Shown: positions 16,469-26,600 of the stretch, one piece after another
Numbering within the stretch: the first letter of the stretch is position 1
How the letters are laid out: every line of letters begins with the position of its first letter
Source: Thioalkalivibrio sp. AKL19
GTDB lineage: Bacteria; Pseudomonadota; Gammaproteobacteria; Ectothiorhodospirales; Ectothiorhodospiraceae
DNA: 64,000 nucleotides
Reading direction: 5' to 3'
Assembly (NCBI RefSeq): GCF_000420165.1
Contig: NZ_ATUK01000015.1
Location: forward strand, 1-64,000
Notes under the pieces: generated by a model
Told to the model about the DNA's origin: nothing
Database searches by the model: none
What the model saw: the letters and a program-made list of their open reading frames with translations, nothing else
Position numbers and translations under genes: made by a program

Positions 16469-16705
16469 TTCACCACGAAGTACACGGGGACACGCAGGAG
16501 AGAAAAGCGCCTGACAGGAAGATTAGAAGACGCGAAGAAAGGCAAGGCTATTGGTCTTGGGTCAAGATCGATCTGGTAAGCGTTCACCCGTCGGTCGGGT
16601 CTGGGGCTCACGACCAGCCGCAAAACAATCTGTTTTTCTTCCGCTCTTCCATCCTTCCTGTTAACCGATCTTGAACTTGCATTTCCTCGCGCGCTTCGTG
16701 GTGAG
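16469..16705. repeat. long imperfect palindrome (237 bp) between DUF465 gene and fccB
   Basis: The outer arms TTCACCACGAAG (16469-16480) and CTTCGTGGTGAG (16694-16705) are inverted, and a second degenerate inverted pair (CAGGAAGATTAGAAGA with TCTTCCATCCTTCCTG) lies inside. No reading frame. It looks like an old non-autonomous element and accounts for the gene-free stretch before fccB. Confidence 0.55.
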
Positions 16706-16734
16706 CAAAAAAAACGGCGCCCGGAGGCGCCGTT
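16705..16734 (-). terminator. rho-independent terminator of fccAB
   Basis: On the minus strand AACGGCGCC-TCCG-GGCGCCGTT forms a perfect 9-bp stem followed by a run of eight T. It lies 31 nt beyond the fccB stop. Confidence 0.92.
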
Positions 16735-16764
16735 CGAGTGTGTTCCGTACAGGAACGCCGGGGA

Positions 16765-18060
16765 CTAGCCCCAGATGTCGTTGGTGATGCCGGCGTACCA
16801 GGCCCGGGTGTATTCCGCCTCGCGGCGGCGGAAGCTGGAGCTGGCACCCGACGGGCTGACGCCGCCGGCACCGGATACCCCGGCCATCGCGCCGTCCTGG
16901 TACTGGTAGACCGCGGCCACGCTGATTGCGTAGTCCGGGGTGACCAGGCTGTAGCAGGTGTTGGCGGAGGAGGGGTTGATCGGCTCCTGACCCGAGACCT
17001 CGCGCACGATGGCGGCGGCCACGATCTTGCCCTGGTTGTTGGCCGAGTGGCCGGACTTCGGCATGGCGCCGGCCACGCTGGCATCCCCCAGGACGTAGAT
17101 GTTGTCGTCCATCTCCGACTTGAAGGTCAGCTGGTCGACCGGCACCCAGCCTTCGTCGTTGGTCAGGCCCACGTCATGGGCGATCTGACCGGCACGCTGG
17201 GCCGGGATGAAGTTCAGCACGTCGGCGCGGACGCGTTCGAAACCGCTGTCGGCCAGTACGGTCATGTTGGAGACGTCGATCTCCTCGGCGCGACCGCCAT
17301 CGGAACCGGCGCGCCACTCGATCATGTCGCCGTAGTGTTCGGCCCAGCCTTCCTCGAACAGGCCCTGCTTGGAGAAGCCATCCTTCGGATCGAGGATGAT
17401 GATCTTGGAACGCGGCTTTTCCTGCTTGAAGTAGTTCGCGACCAGCGATACCCGTTCGTACGGCCCCGGCGGGCAGCGGAACGGGTTGGGCGGAGCGACC
17501 ATGACGAACACGCCGCCGTTCGGCATGTCGCGCAGCTGGGAGCGCAGCAGCTCGGTCTGCGAGCCGGCTTTCCATGCGTGCGGGATCCGGTCGGCATCGG
17601 ACTCGGAGATGCCTGGCATGTCGTCGTAGCGGAAGTCGATGCCCGGGGACATCACGAGCTTGTCGTAGCTCACGCGGTCGCCTCCGCTCAGGCGCACGCT
17701 GCGCGCGTCGGCGTCCACCGCGGTGACCCGGTCCTCGATGATTTCGATGCCGTAGTCGTCGCGCAGGGTGTCGTAGCCGTGGGCAATGTCGTCCATGCCG
17801 GCGAAGCCGCCGATCACCCAGTTACTGCCGTAGCAGGTGTAGTAGGTGGCGTTCGGCTCGATCAGCGTGACTCGCATGTTGGGCGAGAACTGCTTGATGT
17901 ACTTCGCGGCGGTGGCACCGCCGGAGCCGCCGCCGACGACGACCACATGGGCCTTGTCGGCTCCCCGCATGCCGTTGGCGGCGCAGCCGATACCGGTGAA
18001 GGCCGCGGCACTACTGATGCCGGCGACCTTCAGGAAATTGCGTCGAGTAAAGTCTTGCAT
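16765..18060 (-). CDS. fccB: sulfide dehydrogenase (flavocytochrome c) flavoprotein subunit
   Basis: 431 residues with a Tat signal (TRRNFLKVAG), then a FAD-binding Rossmann motif (HVVVVGGGSGGATAAKYIKQ). TYYTCYGSNWVIGG, APPNPFRCPPGPYERV and NTCYSLVTPDYAISV hold the conserved cysteines of FccB/SoxF. It oxidises sulfide in the periplasm and passes electrons to the cytochrome subunit encoded just upstream. It lies 17 nt after fccA and is closed by a strong terminator. Confidence 0.95.
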   Translation of the reverse strand: MQDFTRRNFLKVAGISSAAAFTGIGCAANGMRGADKAHVVVVGGGSGGATAAKYIKQFSPNMRVTLIEPNATYYTCYGSNWVIGGFAGMDDIAHGYDTLRDDYGIEIIEDRVTAVDADARSVRLSGGDRVSYDKLVMSPGIDFRYDDMPGISESDADRIPHAWKAGSQTELLRSQLRDMPNGGVFVMVAPPNPFRCPPGPYERVSLVANYFKQEKPRSKIIILDPKDGFSKQGLFEEGWAEHYGDMIEWRAGSDGGRAEEIDVSNMTVLADSGFERVRADVLNFIPAQRAGQIAHDVGLTNDEGWVPVDQLTFKSEMDDNIYVLGDASVAGAMPKSGHSANNQGKIVAAAIVREVSGQEPINPSSANTCYSLVTPDYAISVAAVYQYQDGAMAGVSGAGGVSPSGASSSFRRREAEYTRAWYAGITNDIWG

Positions 18061-18077
18061 AATTGGATTCCCCCTGA

Positions 18078-18389
18078 TCAGAAGCGGCTGAAGTAGCCGG
18101 CCATCGCTTCCATTTCCTCGTCGGTGTAGCCCTTGGCGTGACGATCCATGATCGTCGCGTCGCGGTCCCCGTCGCGGAATGCCTTCATCTGGCTCACGAT
18201 GACGTCAGCGGGAATGCGGTTCAGGTCAGGAACCCCGCTGTCAGCAGCGGCTGCGTTGTGACAGGCCTTGCAGGAGGCGGCCATCAGCTGGCCCCGGGTG
18301 ATTTCGTCGTCGGCGAGGGCCTGGGTAGCAGTGCCCGCCATCGCCAGAGAGGCGGCAAGCCCCACCAGGTACAAATGCGATTTCTTCAT
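18078..18389 (-). CDS. fccA: sulfide dehydrogenase cytochrome c subunit, monoheme
   Basis: 103 residues with a Sec signal peptide cleaved near ALA-DDE (residue 26), so periplasmic. A single heme-attachment motif C40KAC43H is present. Some FccA proteins are diheme and about twice this length, so this is the short one-heme form. AACGGAGGAG precedes the ATG. First gene of fccAB, with a 225-bp upstream gap that should contain the promoter. Confidence 0.93.
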   Translation of the reverse strand: MKKSHLYLVGLAASLAMAGTATQALADDEITRGQLMAASCKACHNAAAADSGVPDLNRIPADVIVSQMKAFRDGDRDATIMDRHAKGYTDEEMEAMAGYFSRF

Positions 18390-18614
18390 TGAAACGGACT
18401 CCTCCGTTAGAAGTGGCTTTTTGCGAGCGACAGCTGTGACGTACTGCCTTCATCCTTTGGCCCGGTGTGATGATCCGGGTTGTGATTCGCGCCATCGGGT
18501 TCGAGCCCGATAGTTGCGCCTGATCGCGAAAACGAACGATCATGCAGACCGTATAGCACAGAAAAAACGCCTTTTCGATACATTGCAAAGGCAACTGCGG
18601 TCAGGAGGAGTGCC

Positions 18615-18923
18615 ATGACAGGGGAACGACGGCGTCATCCACGGATCCCGATGACGGTCGAGGTTGTGGCCGAGTGCGAGAGCGGGGACAAGGTCACCCT
18701 TACCACCAACGACATCTCCGGCGGCGGGGCCTTCCTGGAGTGGGACGATCCGGAAAACGCCTGCGTGGGACATCTGATGAAGCTCGCCTCGGACGACGAG
18801 TTGATGCTGCAGGTGTTCGGCGTGCTGGGTGATGGCGGTGAGGCGCCGCGGGTGAAGGCCCAGGTGGTGCGGGTGATGGATGGCGGCATCGCGGTGCGTT
18901 TCGACCCCGAGGAACTGGAATAG
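18615..18923 (+). CDS. PilZ-domain c-di-GMP receptor
   Basis: 102 residues, a stand-alone PilZ domain. The RxxxR-like motif is in RRRHPRIP near the N-terminus, and the (D/N)xSxxG motif is NDISGGG at about residues 35-41, both needed for c-di-GMP binding. AGGAGGAG precedes the ATG. It is divergent from fccA. No partner is adjacent; a link with pili or secretion is only a guess. Confidence 0.92.
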   Translation: MTGERRRHPRIPMTVEVVAECESGDKVTLTTNDISGGGAFLEWDDPENACVGHLMKLASDDELMLQVFGVLGDGGEAPRVKAQVVRVMDGGIAVRFDPEELE

Positions 18924-18947
18924 GCAGGCGACTGCCCCGAGCGCGCG

Positions 18948-19340
18948 TTACGCCTCGCGCTCGATCTGTTCCAGGCCTGCGGCCCACTCGTCGGCGATCA
19001 GCGGATTGGTCAGCAACCAGTGCACGGTGTCCGGGCTCCAGTCGTCGCGCGCCTCCTGCAGCGCCGTATCCCAGTCCGTGACCGCGTAATCCCCGCGCCC
19101 GACGCCACTGAGCGCCTGCAGCTCCGCCTGCTGTTCGGGGCCCAGGTCGCGTAGCGTACCCTCGAGTTCCTGCAGGGTCAGGTCGCTGGCGTGGTCGGCC
19201 AGCACCTGCAGGGCCCAGTCGTCGTCGCTGCCTTCGGCCCCGGTGTCCGGGAAGACCACATCCTCCTTGGCGTGGAATTCCCGTGCGGCCTGGATTAGTC
19301 GTTCCATGGTCTCGCCGGTGATGCCAAGGGAGACGGTCAT
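18948..19340 (-). CDS. DUF3775-domain protein
   Basis: 130 residues, acidic. The segments VFPDTGAEGSDDDWALQVLADH and a C-terminal HWLLTNPLIADEWAAGLEQI match the DUF3775 layout. No signal peptide. It is 9 nt after the DUF2288 gene stop in the same direction, so probably co-transcribed. Function unknown. Confidence 0.75.
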   Translation of the reverse strand: MTVSLGITGETMERLIQAAREFHAKEDVVFPDTGAEGSDDDWALQVLADHASDLTLQELEGTLRDLGPEQQAELQALSGVGRGDYAVTDWDTALQEARDDWSPDTVHWLLTNPLIADEWAAGLEQIEREA

Positions 19341-19349
19341 CGTCGGGGG

Positions 19350-19661
19350 CTAGTGGGACGGGGTCCGCTCCTGGGCGAGGACCCAGGGCGCGGCCACGAT
19401 GGCGGTGAAGATCGGATCGTTCGCGGCCCAGCGGCGGGCATCGTCATCCGAGGCGCGCGCGACCTGGTCATTGGCCAGCCATTCGCTCACCTGTTGGGTG
19501 GCGTCATCGCGGAAGGCGCGGGCCACCTCGATCAGGTCCAGTTCCGGCGCCACGCGGATCACCACGCCGCGGGCAAAATGCGGCATGAGTTCCTTCCACG
19601 GCAGTGGGCCGGCCTCTTCTTCCAGCGGGATTTCGGGTTGTTCGGCAGGGGCGTCGTGCAT
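19350..19661 (-). CDS. DUF2288-domain protein
   Basis: 103 residues. LPWKELMPHFARGVVIRVAPELDLIEVA is the DUF2288 core, and the C-terminus keeps the family's WVLAQER. Soluble and acidic. First gene of a two-gene unit with the DUF3775 gene. Function unknown. Confidence 0.8.
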   Translation of the reverse strand: MHDAPAEQPEIPLEEEAGPLPWKELMPHFARGVVIRVAPELDLIEVARAFRDDATQQVSEWLANDQVARASDDDARRWAANDPIFTAIVAAPWVLAQERTPSH

Positions 19662-19756
19662 GACGGTTCCGGTCGGTTTCAGATATCGTTCAGGCTAGGC
19701 CGATACCCTTGCATCTTCAAGACCTTTCCACGCAAATGCCCGGAGGATGCGCCGAC

Positions 19757-20086
19757 ATGCGACCTACGCCGGATCTGCAGCCCGGACACCGCGTGTGGCA
19801 CCTGATGCGGCCCCGCACGGGCCCCGTGCTGGTGCTGGCCACGCTGCTGTTTGTCGCGCTCCCGGCCCAGGGCCAGTTCAACACCGATGACCCCGAGGCC
19901 GCCGTCTGGGATCTGGACGAGGCCGTCGCCCAGATCGAGGCGCATTACCCCGGCCGGGTGCTGCATGCCCGCGAGGACGTGAGCCGCTACGGGGCGCGCC
20001 TGTTCGTGATCCGCATCCTGACCAACGACCAGCAGGTGCGTACCCTGCGCATCGAGGAAGGTACTGAAGTGGAGCTCCCGGAATGA
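19757..20086 (+). CDS. PepSY-type periplasmic protein upstream of a two-component system
   Basis: 109 residues from the ATG at 19757, which has GGAGG 10 nt upstream. A signal-like hydrophobic segment (VLVLATLLFVALPAQGQF) is followed by a small PepSY-like domain (LDEAVAQIEAHYPGRVLHARED...LFVIRILTNDQQVRTLRIEEG). The stop overlaps the response-regulator start by 4 nt. PepSY proteins next to kinases are often inhibitors or sensors; a role in signal sensing is inferred. Confidence 0.75.
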   Translation: MRPTPDLQPGHRVWHLMRPRTGPVLVLATLLFVALPAQGQFNTDDPEAAVWDLDEAVAQIEAHYPGRVLHAREDVSRYGARLFVIRILTNDQQVRTLRIEEGTEVELPE

Positions 20087-20799
20087 ACCTGCGCGTGGTA
20101 CTGATCGAGGATGACGTCGCCCTGCGCAACCAGATCGGCGAGGAGCTGGACCGCAGCGGCTGTCGCGTGGATACCGCCTCGGATGGCGAGACCGGGCTGT
20201 ACCTGCTGACCGAGTACCACTGCGATATCGCCGTGGTGGATCTCGGCCTGCCGGGCATGGACGGGCTCGACGTGATCCGCAAGGCGCGCGAATCGAAGCC
20301 GCGCCTGCCCATCCTGATCCTGACCGCGCGCGATCGCTGGCAGGACAAGGTCGAGGGCCTGGAGGCCGGTGCCGACGATTACCTGGCCAAGCCGTTCCAT
20401 ATCCAGGAGCTCCTGGCCCGGCTACGTGCCCTGGCACGGCGCAGCCTGCAGTCCGGCCAGGAGCGTCTCCACTTCGGTCCGCTGGTGATCGACACTGCCG
20501 GCGACGAGGTCTGGCTGAACGGCGAACCGGTGACCCTGACCACGTTCGAGTACCGCCTGCTGATGACCCTGGTCCGCCAGCCCGGCCGGGTGCTCAGCAA
20601 GGACGCGCTGGCGGATTACCTCTACGATCACGACGAGGATCGCGAGAGCAACGTGATCGAGGTGCTCATCGGGCGCCTGCGGCGCAAGCTGGATGCCGAC
20701 GGCAGCCTGGGCCTGATCGAGACCCTGCGCGGGCGTGGCTACCGCTTCGCCCGCGAACCCGACGCCGCGCCGGAAAACGAGTCGGACAGCGCCCGATGA
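20083..20799 (+). CDS. OmpR-family response regulator
   Basis: 238 residues. Receiver: acidic pair in IEDD (about 8-11), phosphoacceptor D53 in VVDLGLPGMDG, and Lys in YLAKPF. Winged helix: LTTFEYRLLMTLVRQPGRVLSKDAL...NVIEVLIGRLRRKL. It resembles the PhoP/QseB branch. It overlaps the PepSY gene and lies 25 nt before the kinase gene, forming a three-gene unit. Confidence 0.92.
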   Translation: MNLRVVLIEDDVALRNQIGEELDRSGCRVDTASDGETGLYLLTEYHCDIAVVDLGLPGMDGLDVIRKARESKPRLPILILTARDRWQDKVEGLEAGADDYLAKPFHIQELLARLRALARRSLQSGQERLHFGPLVIDTAGDEVWLNGEPVTLTTFEYRLLMTLVRQPGRVLSKDALADYLYDHDEDRESNVIEVLIGRLRRKLDADGSLGLIETLRGRGYRFAREPDAAPENESDSAR

Positions 20800-20824
20800 G
20801 TCGCCGCGAGGCCGCCCGGTCCGC

Positions 20825-22159
20825 ATGAGAGCGGTCCTGCGCCAGCTGCGCGGCAGCCTGGTCCTGCGGCTGGCGGGTGTCACGGCAGTCACCGTCCTGA
20901 TCTTCTCGCTGCTGACGGCCTGGGTGCTGGAGGCGGGGTTTCGCGACAACGCCGCGGATGCCGTGGAAACGCGGCTGGAGGCCCAGGTCCTGTTGTTGAT
21001 GGGGCTGGCCGAGGTCATCGGGCCGGCCGATGTCCGGGTCCCCGAGATGCTCCCGGAGAGCCGCCTGCAGCTTCCGGTCAGCGGCCTCTATGCCCGCATC
21101 CTCGGCGAGGAGGGCCAGACCCTTTGGCGTTCGCCATCGGCCGTCGGGGTCTCGCTGCGCGACTGGTCGGAAGACGAGTACTTCAGTTTCAGCCTGCCGG
21201 TGCAATGGGAGCTGGAAGGGGACCAGGTGGGCCTCACCTTCCAGATGCTGGAGGACCGCGAGGCCTTCAACGAGCAGGTCGAGCAGTACCGCACCAGCCT
21301 GTGGCAGGGGCTGGGCGCGATGACCCTGTCGATGATCCTGGTGCTGTCCCTGGCGCTGTGGTTCTGGGGGCTGCGCCCGCTGCGCCAGGTCAGGCGCGAC
21401 CTGGACGCCCTGCGCCACGGCGATCATGCCCGCCTGGCCGGGGACTACCCCACCGAGGTTCGCGCCCTGACCGGCAGCATCAACGACCTGGTCGAGTTCG
21501 AGCGGGCGCGCCTGGCGCGCCAGCAGAATGCCCTGGCGGACCTGGCCCACAGCCTGAAGACCCCGATCTCCGCGCTGCGCCTGAATCTCGAGAGTAGTCG
21601 CCCGGACACCGACGACATGCAGCGCCAGGTGGATCGGCTGCAGGGCATCGTCCAGCACCAGCTCAATCAGGCCCAACGGCTCGGCCCGGCTCCGTTCCAG
21701 GCCGCCGAGCCGCTGGCGCCGATCATCGAACGGACGGGACAGGCGCTGGGCCGGCTCGCGGCGCAGGAGGGGGTGGCGCTGGAGACCGATCTGGCCCCGG
21801 GCTGCGCGCTGCGCATGGACAGTGGCGCGATATTCGAGCTCCTCGGCAACACCCTGGATAACGCCATTCGCCATGCGACCACGCGGGTCCGCGTGACCAC
21901 CCGCTGCCAGCCGGGCGAGGTGATGCTGATCATCGACGATGATGGCTCCGGCATTCCGCCGGCCGACCGCGCCCGGGTGCTGGAGCGCGGCCAGCGCGCG
22001 GATACCCGCGGTGGCCAGGATGACGGCCCAGGCGAGGGGCAGGGCCTGGGACTCAGCATCATCCACACGCTGGTCACGGACCACGGCGGGACGCTGTTCA
22101 TCGAGCAGGCCCCGGAGCTCCATGGCGCGCGCATCCGCATGGTGTTCTCCGCGTCCTGA
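20825..22159 (+). CDS. sensor histidine kinase (PhoQ-like)
   Basis: 444 residues from the ATG at 20825. TM1 (LAGVTAVTVLIFSLLTAWVL) and TM2 (MTLSMILVLSLALWFW) enclose a periplasmic sensor of about 120 residues. HAMP-like linker, then H242 in LADLAHSLKTPISALRL, N box NTLDNAIRHA, G1 DDDGSGIPPAD and G2 GQGLGLSIIHTLV. All catalytic boxes are present. Paired with the regulator just upstream; the signal is unknown. Confidence 0.93.
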   Translation: MRAVLRQLRGSLVLRLAGVTAVTVLIFSLLTAWVLEAGFRDNAADAVETRLEAQVLLLMGLAEVIGPADVRVPEMLPESRLQLPVSGLYARILGEEGQTLWRSPSAVGVSLRDWSEDEYFSFSLPVQWELEGDQVGLTFQMLEDREAFNEQVEQYRTSLWQGLGAMTLSMILVLSLALWFWGLRPLRQVRRDLDALRHGDHARLAGDYPTEVRALTGSINDLVEFERARLARQQNALADLAHSLKTPISALRLNLESSRPDTDDMQRQVDRLQGIVQHQLNQAQRLGPAPFQAAEPLAPIIERTGQALGRLAAQEGVALETDLAPGCALRMDSGAIFELLGNTLDNAIRHATTRVRVTTRCQPGEVMLIIDDDGSGIPPADRARVLERGQRADTRGGQDDGPGEGQGLGLSIIHTLVTDHGGTLFIEQAPELHGARIRMVFSAS

Positions 22160-22191
22160 AGACAGTGCGGACGGAGTCGGGGCTCTCCCTT

Positions 22192-22294
22192 GATGCGTTT
22201 CGCGGTGCTCAACGCATCCTACGAGGATCCCTAATGGCACCCCGCCGCTTGGCATCGTGCACCGTAGGATGTGTTGAGCGTAGCGAAACGCATC
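22192..22294. repeat. REP-type inverted pair
   Basis: GATGCGTTTCGC...CATCCTACG at the left and CGTAGGATGTGTTGAGCG...CGAAACGCATC at the right are inverted, separated by about 40 bp. It is related to the 8127/8917 repeats and sits between the convergent kinase and dadA genes. Confidence 0.7.
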
Positions 22295-22328
22295 GACCAG
22301 GGTGTGTCGCTCCCCAAACCCTTCGAAG

Positions 22329-23585
22329 TCAGAGCGTCAGGCCGTCCAGCGGCATCGCCGGGGGCTCGTCGAGCACGCTGTCGCGCACCAGCGCCGCGGC
22401 GCCGCAGGCGAAGGTCCAGCCGAGGTGGCCGGAGCCCGTGTTGAGGTAAAGCCCGGGCACCGCGGTGGGTCCGAGGATCGGGGTCCCGCGCGCGCTCATC
22501 GGACGCAGGCCGGTCCACGGCGCCATCGCCCCGGCGTCGAAGGCCCGGGGCAGGCCCGTCAGCGTGCGCCCGCACTGGTCGAGTACGTTGGCCGCGCGCG
22601 CGGTGTTCAGATGGCGGTCGCGGCCGGCGAATTCCGCGGTGCCCGCCAGGCGCAGTCGGTGGCCCAGCGGCGTCATCACGACCTTGTTGGCATCGTCGAT
22701 GATCGGCAGGTTGAGGTGGCAGTCGGGATTCATCGGCAGGGTTAGCGAGTAGCCCTTCACCGGCGCCACCGGAAGGCGCAGGCCCAGCGGGTGCAGCAGG
22801 TCGGGGGCGTGATAGCCGTTGGCCACCACGCAGGCATCCGCCGCGATGGGCCCCTCGGAGGTCTCCACCGCGTTGATCCGGCCCTGGTGGGTGCGCAGGC
22901 GCCGGACCGTGACGTTCGGGTAGTAACGGATCCCGCGGCGCTGGCCGATCGTCAGCAGCTGCTCGGTGAACCGGGCGGCGTCACCGATGGCATCACCCGG
23001 GAAGAACAGCCCGCCGCACAGGCGGTCGCGCACCGGCGCCAGCGCCGGTTCCTCGGCGACGATTCGCTCCACATCCCAGTTCTCGAAGCGGACGTCTTCG
23101 TCGCGCATCGACTCGCTGGCCGCGCGATTGTGAGCCTGGCTGGCGGGGTCCTGGAAGAGCTTCAGGATGCCGCAGCGGCGAAAGTCGAACGCCAGCCCCT
23201 CCGAGGCCAGTTCCCCTTGCAGGCGATCGATCTCCCTGAGCGAAAAGGCGGCCAGGCGCGCATTCAGGCGGGTGTGCTGCTCGAACAGCGAACGGCGGCT
23301 GTGCCACAGGAAACGCAGCCCCCAACCGGTCAGCCCCGGCAGGGCGTGCGGGCGCAGCAGCAGCGGCGATTCCGTGTGGCCCAGAAAGCGCAGAAGGTCC
23401 AGGCCCACGCCGGGCGTGTTCCAGGGTTCGGCGTGGCTCGCGTGGAGCATGCCGCCGTTGGCCTGGCTGGAGCCGGTCGCCGGGGCGGGGCCGGCATCGA
23501 CCAGCACCACCTCGGCTCCGGCCTCCTGCAGGTACCATGCGGTGGTGACGCCGATCACTCCGGCCCCGATTACGACTACGCGCAT
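22329..23585 (-). CDS. dadA: D-amino acid dehydrogenase
   Basis: 418 residues, the DadA length. FAD Rossmann motif VVIGAGVIGVTTAWYL at the N-terminus. SSQANGGMLHASHAEPWNTPG and the C-terminal GLRPMSARGTPILGPT...LNTGSGHLGWT are DadA signatures. It deaminates D-amino acids to 2-oxo acids, passing electrons to the respiratory chain, and associates with the inner membrane. No alr or regulator is adjacent. Confidence 0.93.
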   Translation of the reverse strand: MRVVVIGAGVIGVTTAWYLQEAGAEVVLVDAGPAPATGSSQANGGMLHASHAEPWNTPGVGLDLLRFLGHTESPLLLRPHALPGLTGWGLRFLWHSRRSLFEQHTRLNARLAAFSLREIDRLQGELASEGLAFDFRRCGILKLFQDPASQAHNRAASESMRDEDVRFENWDVERIVAEEPALAPVRDRLCGGLFFPGDAIGDAARFTEQLLTIGQRRGIRYYPNVTVRRLRTHQGRINAVETSEGPIAADACVVANGYHAPDLLHPLGLRLPVAPVKGYSLTLPMNPDCHLNLPIIDDANKVVMTPLGHRLRLAGTAEFAGRDRHLNTARAANVLDQCGRTLTGLPRAFDAGAMAPWTGLRPMSARGTPILGPTAVPGLYLNTGSGHLGWTFACGAAALVRDSVLDEPPAMPLDGLTL

Positions 23586-23610
23586 CCGTTGCTTCCCCTA
23601 TCAAACCGAT

Positions 23611-26600
23611 TCATGTGCCACTGGCCAGTTGTTGGATCAGTGTCGCGTATTCGCGTTCCAGGCGTTTGGGGGAGACTTTCTCGCGCGTGCCCAGCTCCTG
23701 GGCGAACTGCGAGACCCGGAATTCCTCGATACGGTAGCGAAAGGCCAGGACACCCGGATGGTCCGGTGCCCGTTCGACCAGCTCCTGCGCCTGCTGCCAC
23801 AGGGGTTCCACGGCGACGCGCCGGGCGCGGTCCTTGTCGGGCGCCTGGGTCAGACGTTCCAGGCGTTTCTCGATCGCCTCCAGATAGCGCGGCAGCTCCG
23901 GCAGCACGTCGTGCGGGATGCGCAGCAGGAAGTCGGCCGGCACCAGGGCGTCGAGCTGCCCGCGGATGTCGCGTGCGGCCTCGATCCAGGACAGCGGCAG
24001 ATCGCCCTGCAGGCGGGTGCGCAGGTCGTGCCAGCGGCGCAGGATCTCGGCGGTCAGGCGCGAGAGCTCCATCACCGTGGGCGAGAAGCCGGGCAGCGCT
24101 TCGTCCAGCCGCCGGGCGAACGCCTCGGCGTCACGCGGCCAGGGCTCGGCCAGGAACGCGCGGTCGGCGGCGGCCTCCAGGATCTGGTCGCGCAGGGCCT
24201 CGCAACTGCCCAGCGTCGAGTAGTTCAGGCAGGCACGTTCGATCTCCGGGAGCTGGCGGCGCAGGTCGCGCGCGGTCTTGCGCGCGCCGAGCAGGAACAG
24301 CCGGCGCAGGCCCGCGCGGTGGGCGCGCTCGGCCTTCGCGGGGTCGGGCTCCAGCTCCAGCGAGACGGAGTCGCCGCGGTCGACCAGGATCGGAAAGGCC
24401 CGCAGTTGCGCCCCCTGGTGGTCGAACTCGACGCTCTCCGGCAGGGCGCCGAAGTCCCATTCGGTGATGCCCTCGCGGGTGACCTCGTCGGGACGGCTGG
24501 CGTCGAAGTGGGCCTCGGCGCTGTCGCCCAGCTGGCGCTTCAGCGCGGCCAGGTCGCGGCCGCTGGCCTGCTCGTTGCCCTCTGGGTCGAGGATGCGGAA
24601 GCGCATCACCAGGTGCGGCTCCAGCGCCTCCGGGCGCCAGGCGTCCAGCGGGATCTCGGTGCCGGTCGTGGCGCGCAGGGCCTCGGCCAGCGCCGGGATC
24701 AGCGGGCCCTGGCGGTGTTCGATGCGCTCCAGGGTGGCCTGCGCGAAGTCCGGGGCGGGCACGAACTGGCGGCGCAGGCCCTTGGGCAGGCTGCGCAGCA
24801 GCGCGGTCACGCGTTCTTCCAGCAGCCCCGGGACCAGCCAGTCGCCCAGCCAGTCGGGCACCGCGTTCAGCGCGGCAATGGGGATGGTGACGGTCACGCC
24901 GTCGTCCGGCTGACCCGGTTCGAAGCGGTAGGCGAGTGGCAGGCGCAGGCCCTCGATCTCCAGGTGGTCGGGATAGGCCCCCTGGGGGAGCGCGGTGTCC
25001 GGCTCGTTCAGCAGCTCCGCACGGTCGATCCGCAGGGCGTCGGGGTTTTGCTTCTCGGCCTTGCGCGCCCAGGTCTCGAAGCGCGTGCCGTCGGTGATCT
25101 CGGCCGGCAGGCGGGCGTCGTAGAAATCGAACAGCCGGTCTTCCTCCACCAGCAGGTCACGGCGGCGCCCGCGCGCCTCCTGCTCGGCGATCTCGGCAAC
25201 CGCCGCGCGGTTGGCCTGCACGCCCTTCGAGCGGGTGCGCAGCTCGCCGCCGACCAGCCCCTCGCGGATCAGGATGCGCCGTGCCTCGGCCGGGTCGTGT
25301 CTGGCGAAGTCCACCGGCTTCTTCGGCGCCACGACGAGGCCGTAGAGGGTGATGCGGTCGAAGGCCCCGACGCGTCCGCTGCGGCGCTGGAAGTGCGGCT
25401 CGAAGATGTGGTGCTTGAGCAGGTGCGGGGCAGCGGCCAGGATCCAGTCGGGCTCGATGCGGGCGTTGTCGCGGGCGTAGACGCGCGTGGTCTCGGCGAT
25501 CTCCGCGCTCATCACCCAGGCCGGTTTCTTTTTCGCCAGTACCGAGCCGGGGTGGATCTGGAAGCGGCGGTTGCGCGCGCCGAGGTAGTCGCCGCGCTCG
25601 GTCTTCTGCCCGATCTGGCTGACCAGCCCGGTCAACAGGGCGCGGTGCACGGGCTCGGCGTCGGCGGGCTGGTGGTTCGGCTTCAGGTCCATCTCGCGGG
25701 CCAGGCGCAGGAGCTGCACGCGCAGCTCCTGCCATTCGCGCATGCGCAGGAAGTTCAGGAAGTGCTCGCGGCACCAGCGCTTCAGGGCATTCGAGCCGAG
25801 GTCCTCGCGCGCCGTGTGCCAGGCGTCCCACAGCCGCAGCATGCCCATGAAGTCGGAGCCCTCGACCTGGAATTCACGGTGGGCCTGGTCCGCCGCCTGG
25901 GTGGCCTCGGCCGGGCGCTCGCGCGGGTCCTGCAGCGACAGGAAGGCGGCGATAGTCGCGGTCTCGGTCACGCACTGATGGTCGGTTCCGGCCAGCAGCA
26001 TCGCGCCGTGGCGTGGGTCGATGGGCATGCGCGCCAGCTGGCGGCCGCGTGGCGTGATGCGCCCGCGCGTGTCTACCGCACCCAGTTCTTCCAGCAGGCG
26101 ATAGCCGTCCTTGACCAGGCGCGGGTCGGGCGGGTCGACGAACGGGAACTGTCGCGGCTGGCCGAGCTTCAGCGCGGCCATCTGCAGGATCACCGACGCG
26201 AGGTTGGAGCGCTGGATCTCCGGGTCGGTGAACGGCGGGCGCAGGTTGTAGTCGTCCTCCGCGAACAGCCGGATGCAGATGCCCGGGCCCAGGCGGCCGC
26301 AGCGCCCGGCGCGCTGGTCGCAGGCGGCCTGCGAGATTGGCTCGAGGCTCAGTCGCTGCACCCGCGAGCGCCAGGAATAGCGCGAGACGCGGGCCAGCCC
26401 CGAGTCGATCACGAAGCGGATGCCGGGCACGGTCAGCGCGGTCTCGGCGACATTGGTCGCGAGCACGATGCGCCGCCCGGCGTGGGACTGGAACACGCGC
26501 GCCTGCTCGCGAGCGGACAGCCGCGCGTACAGCGCCAGGACCTCGGTGTCGGCGCGTACCTGGCCGCGCAGGGCCTTGTGGGCGTCGCGGATCTCGCGCT

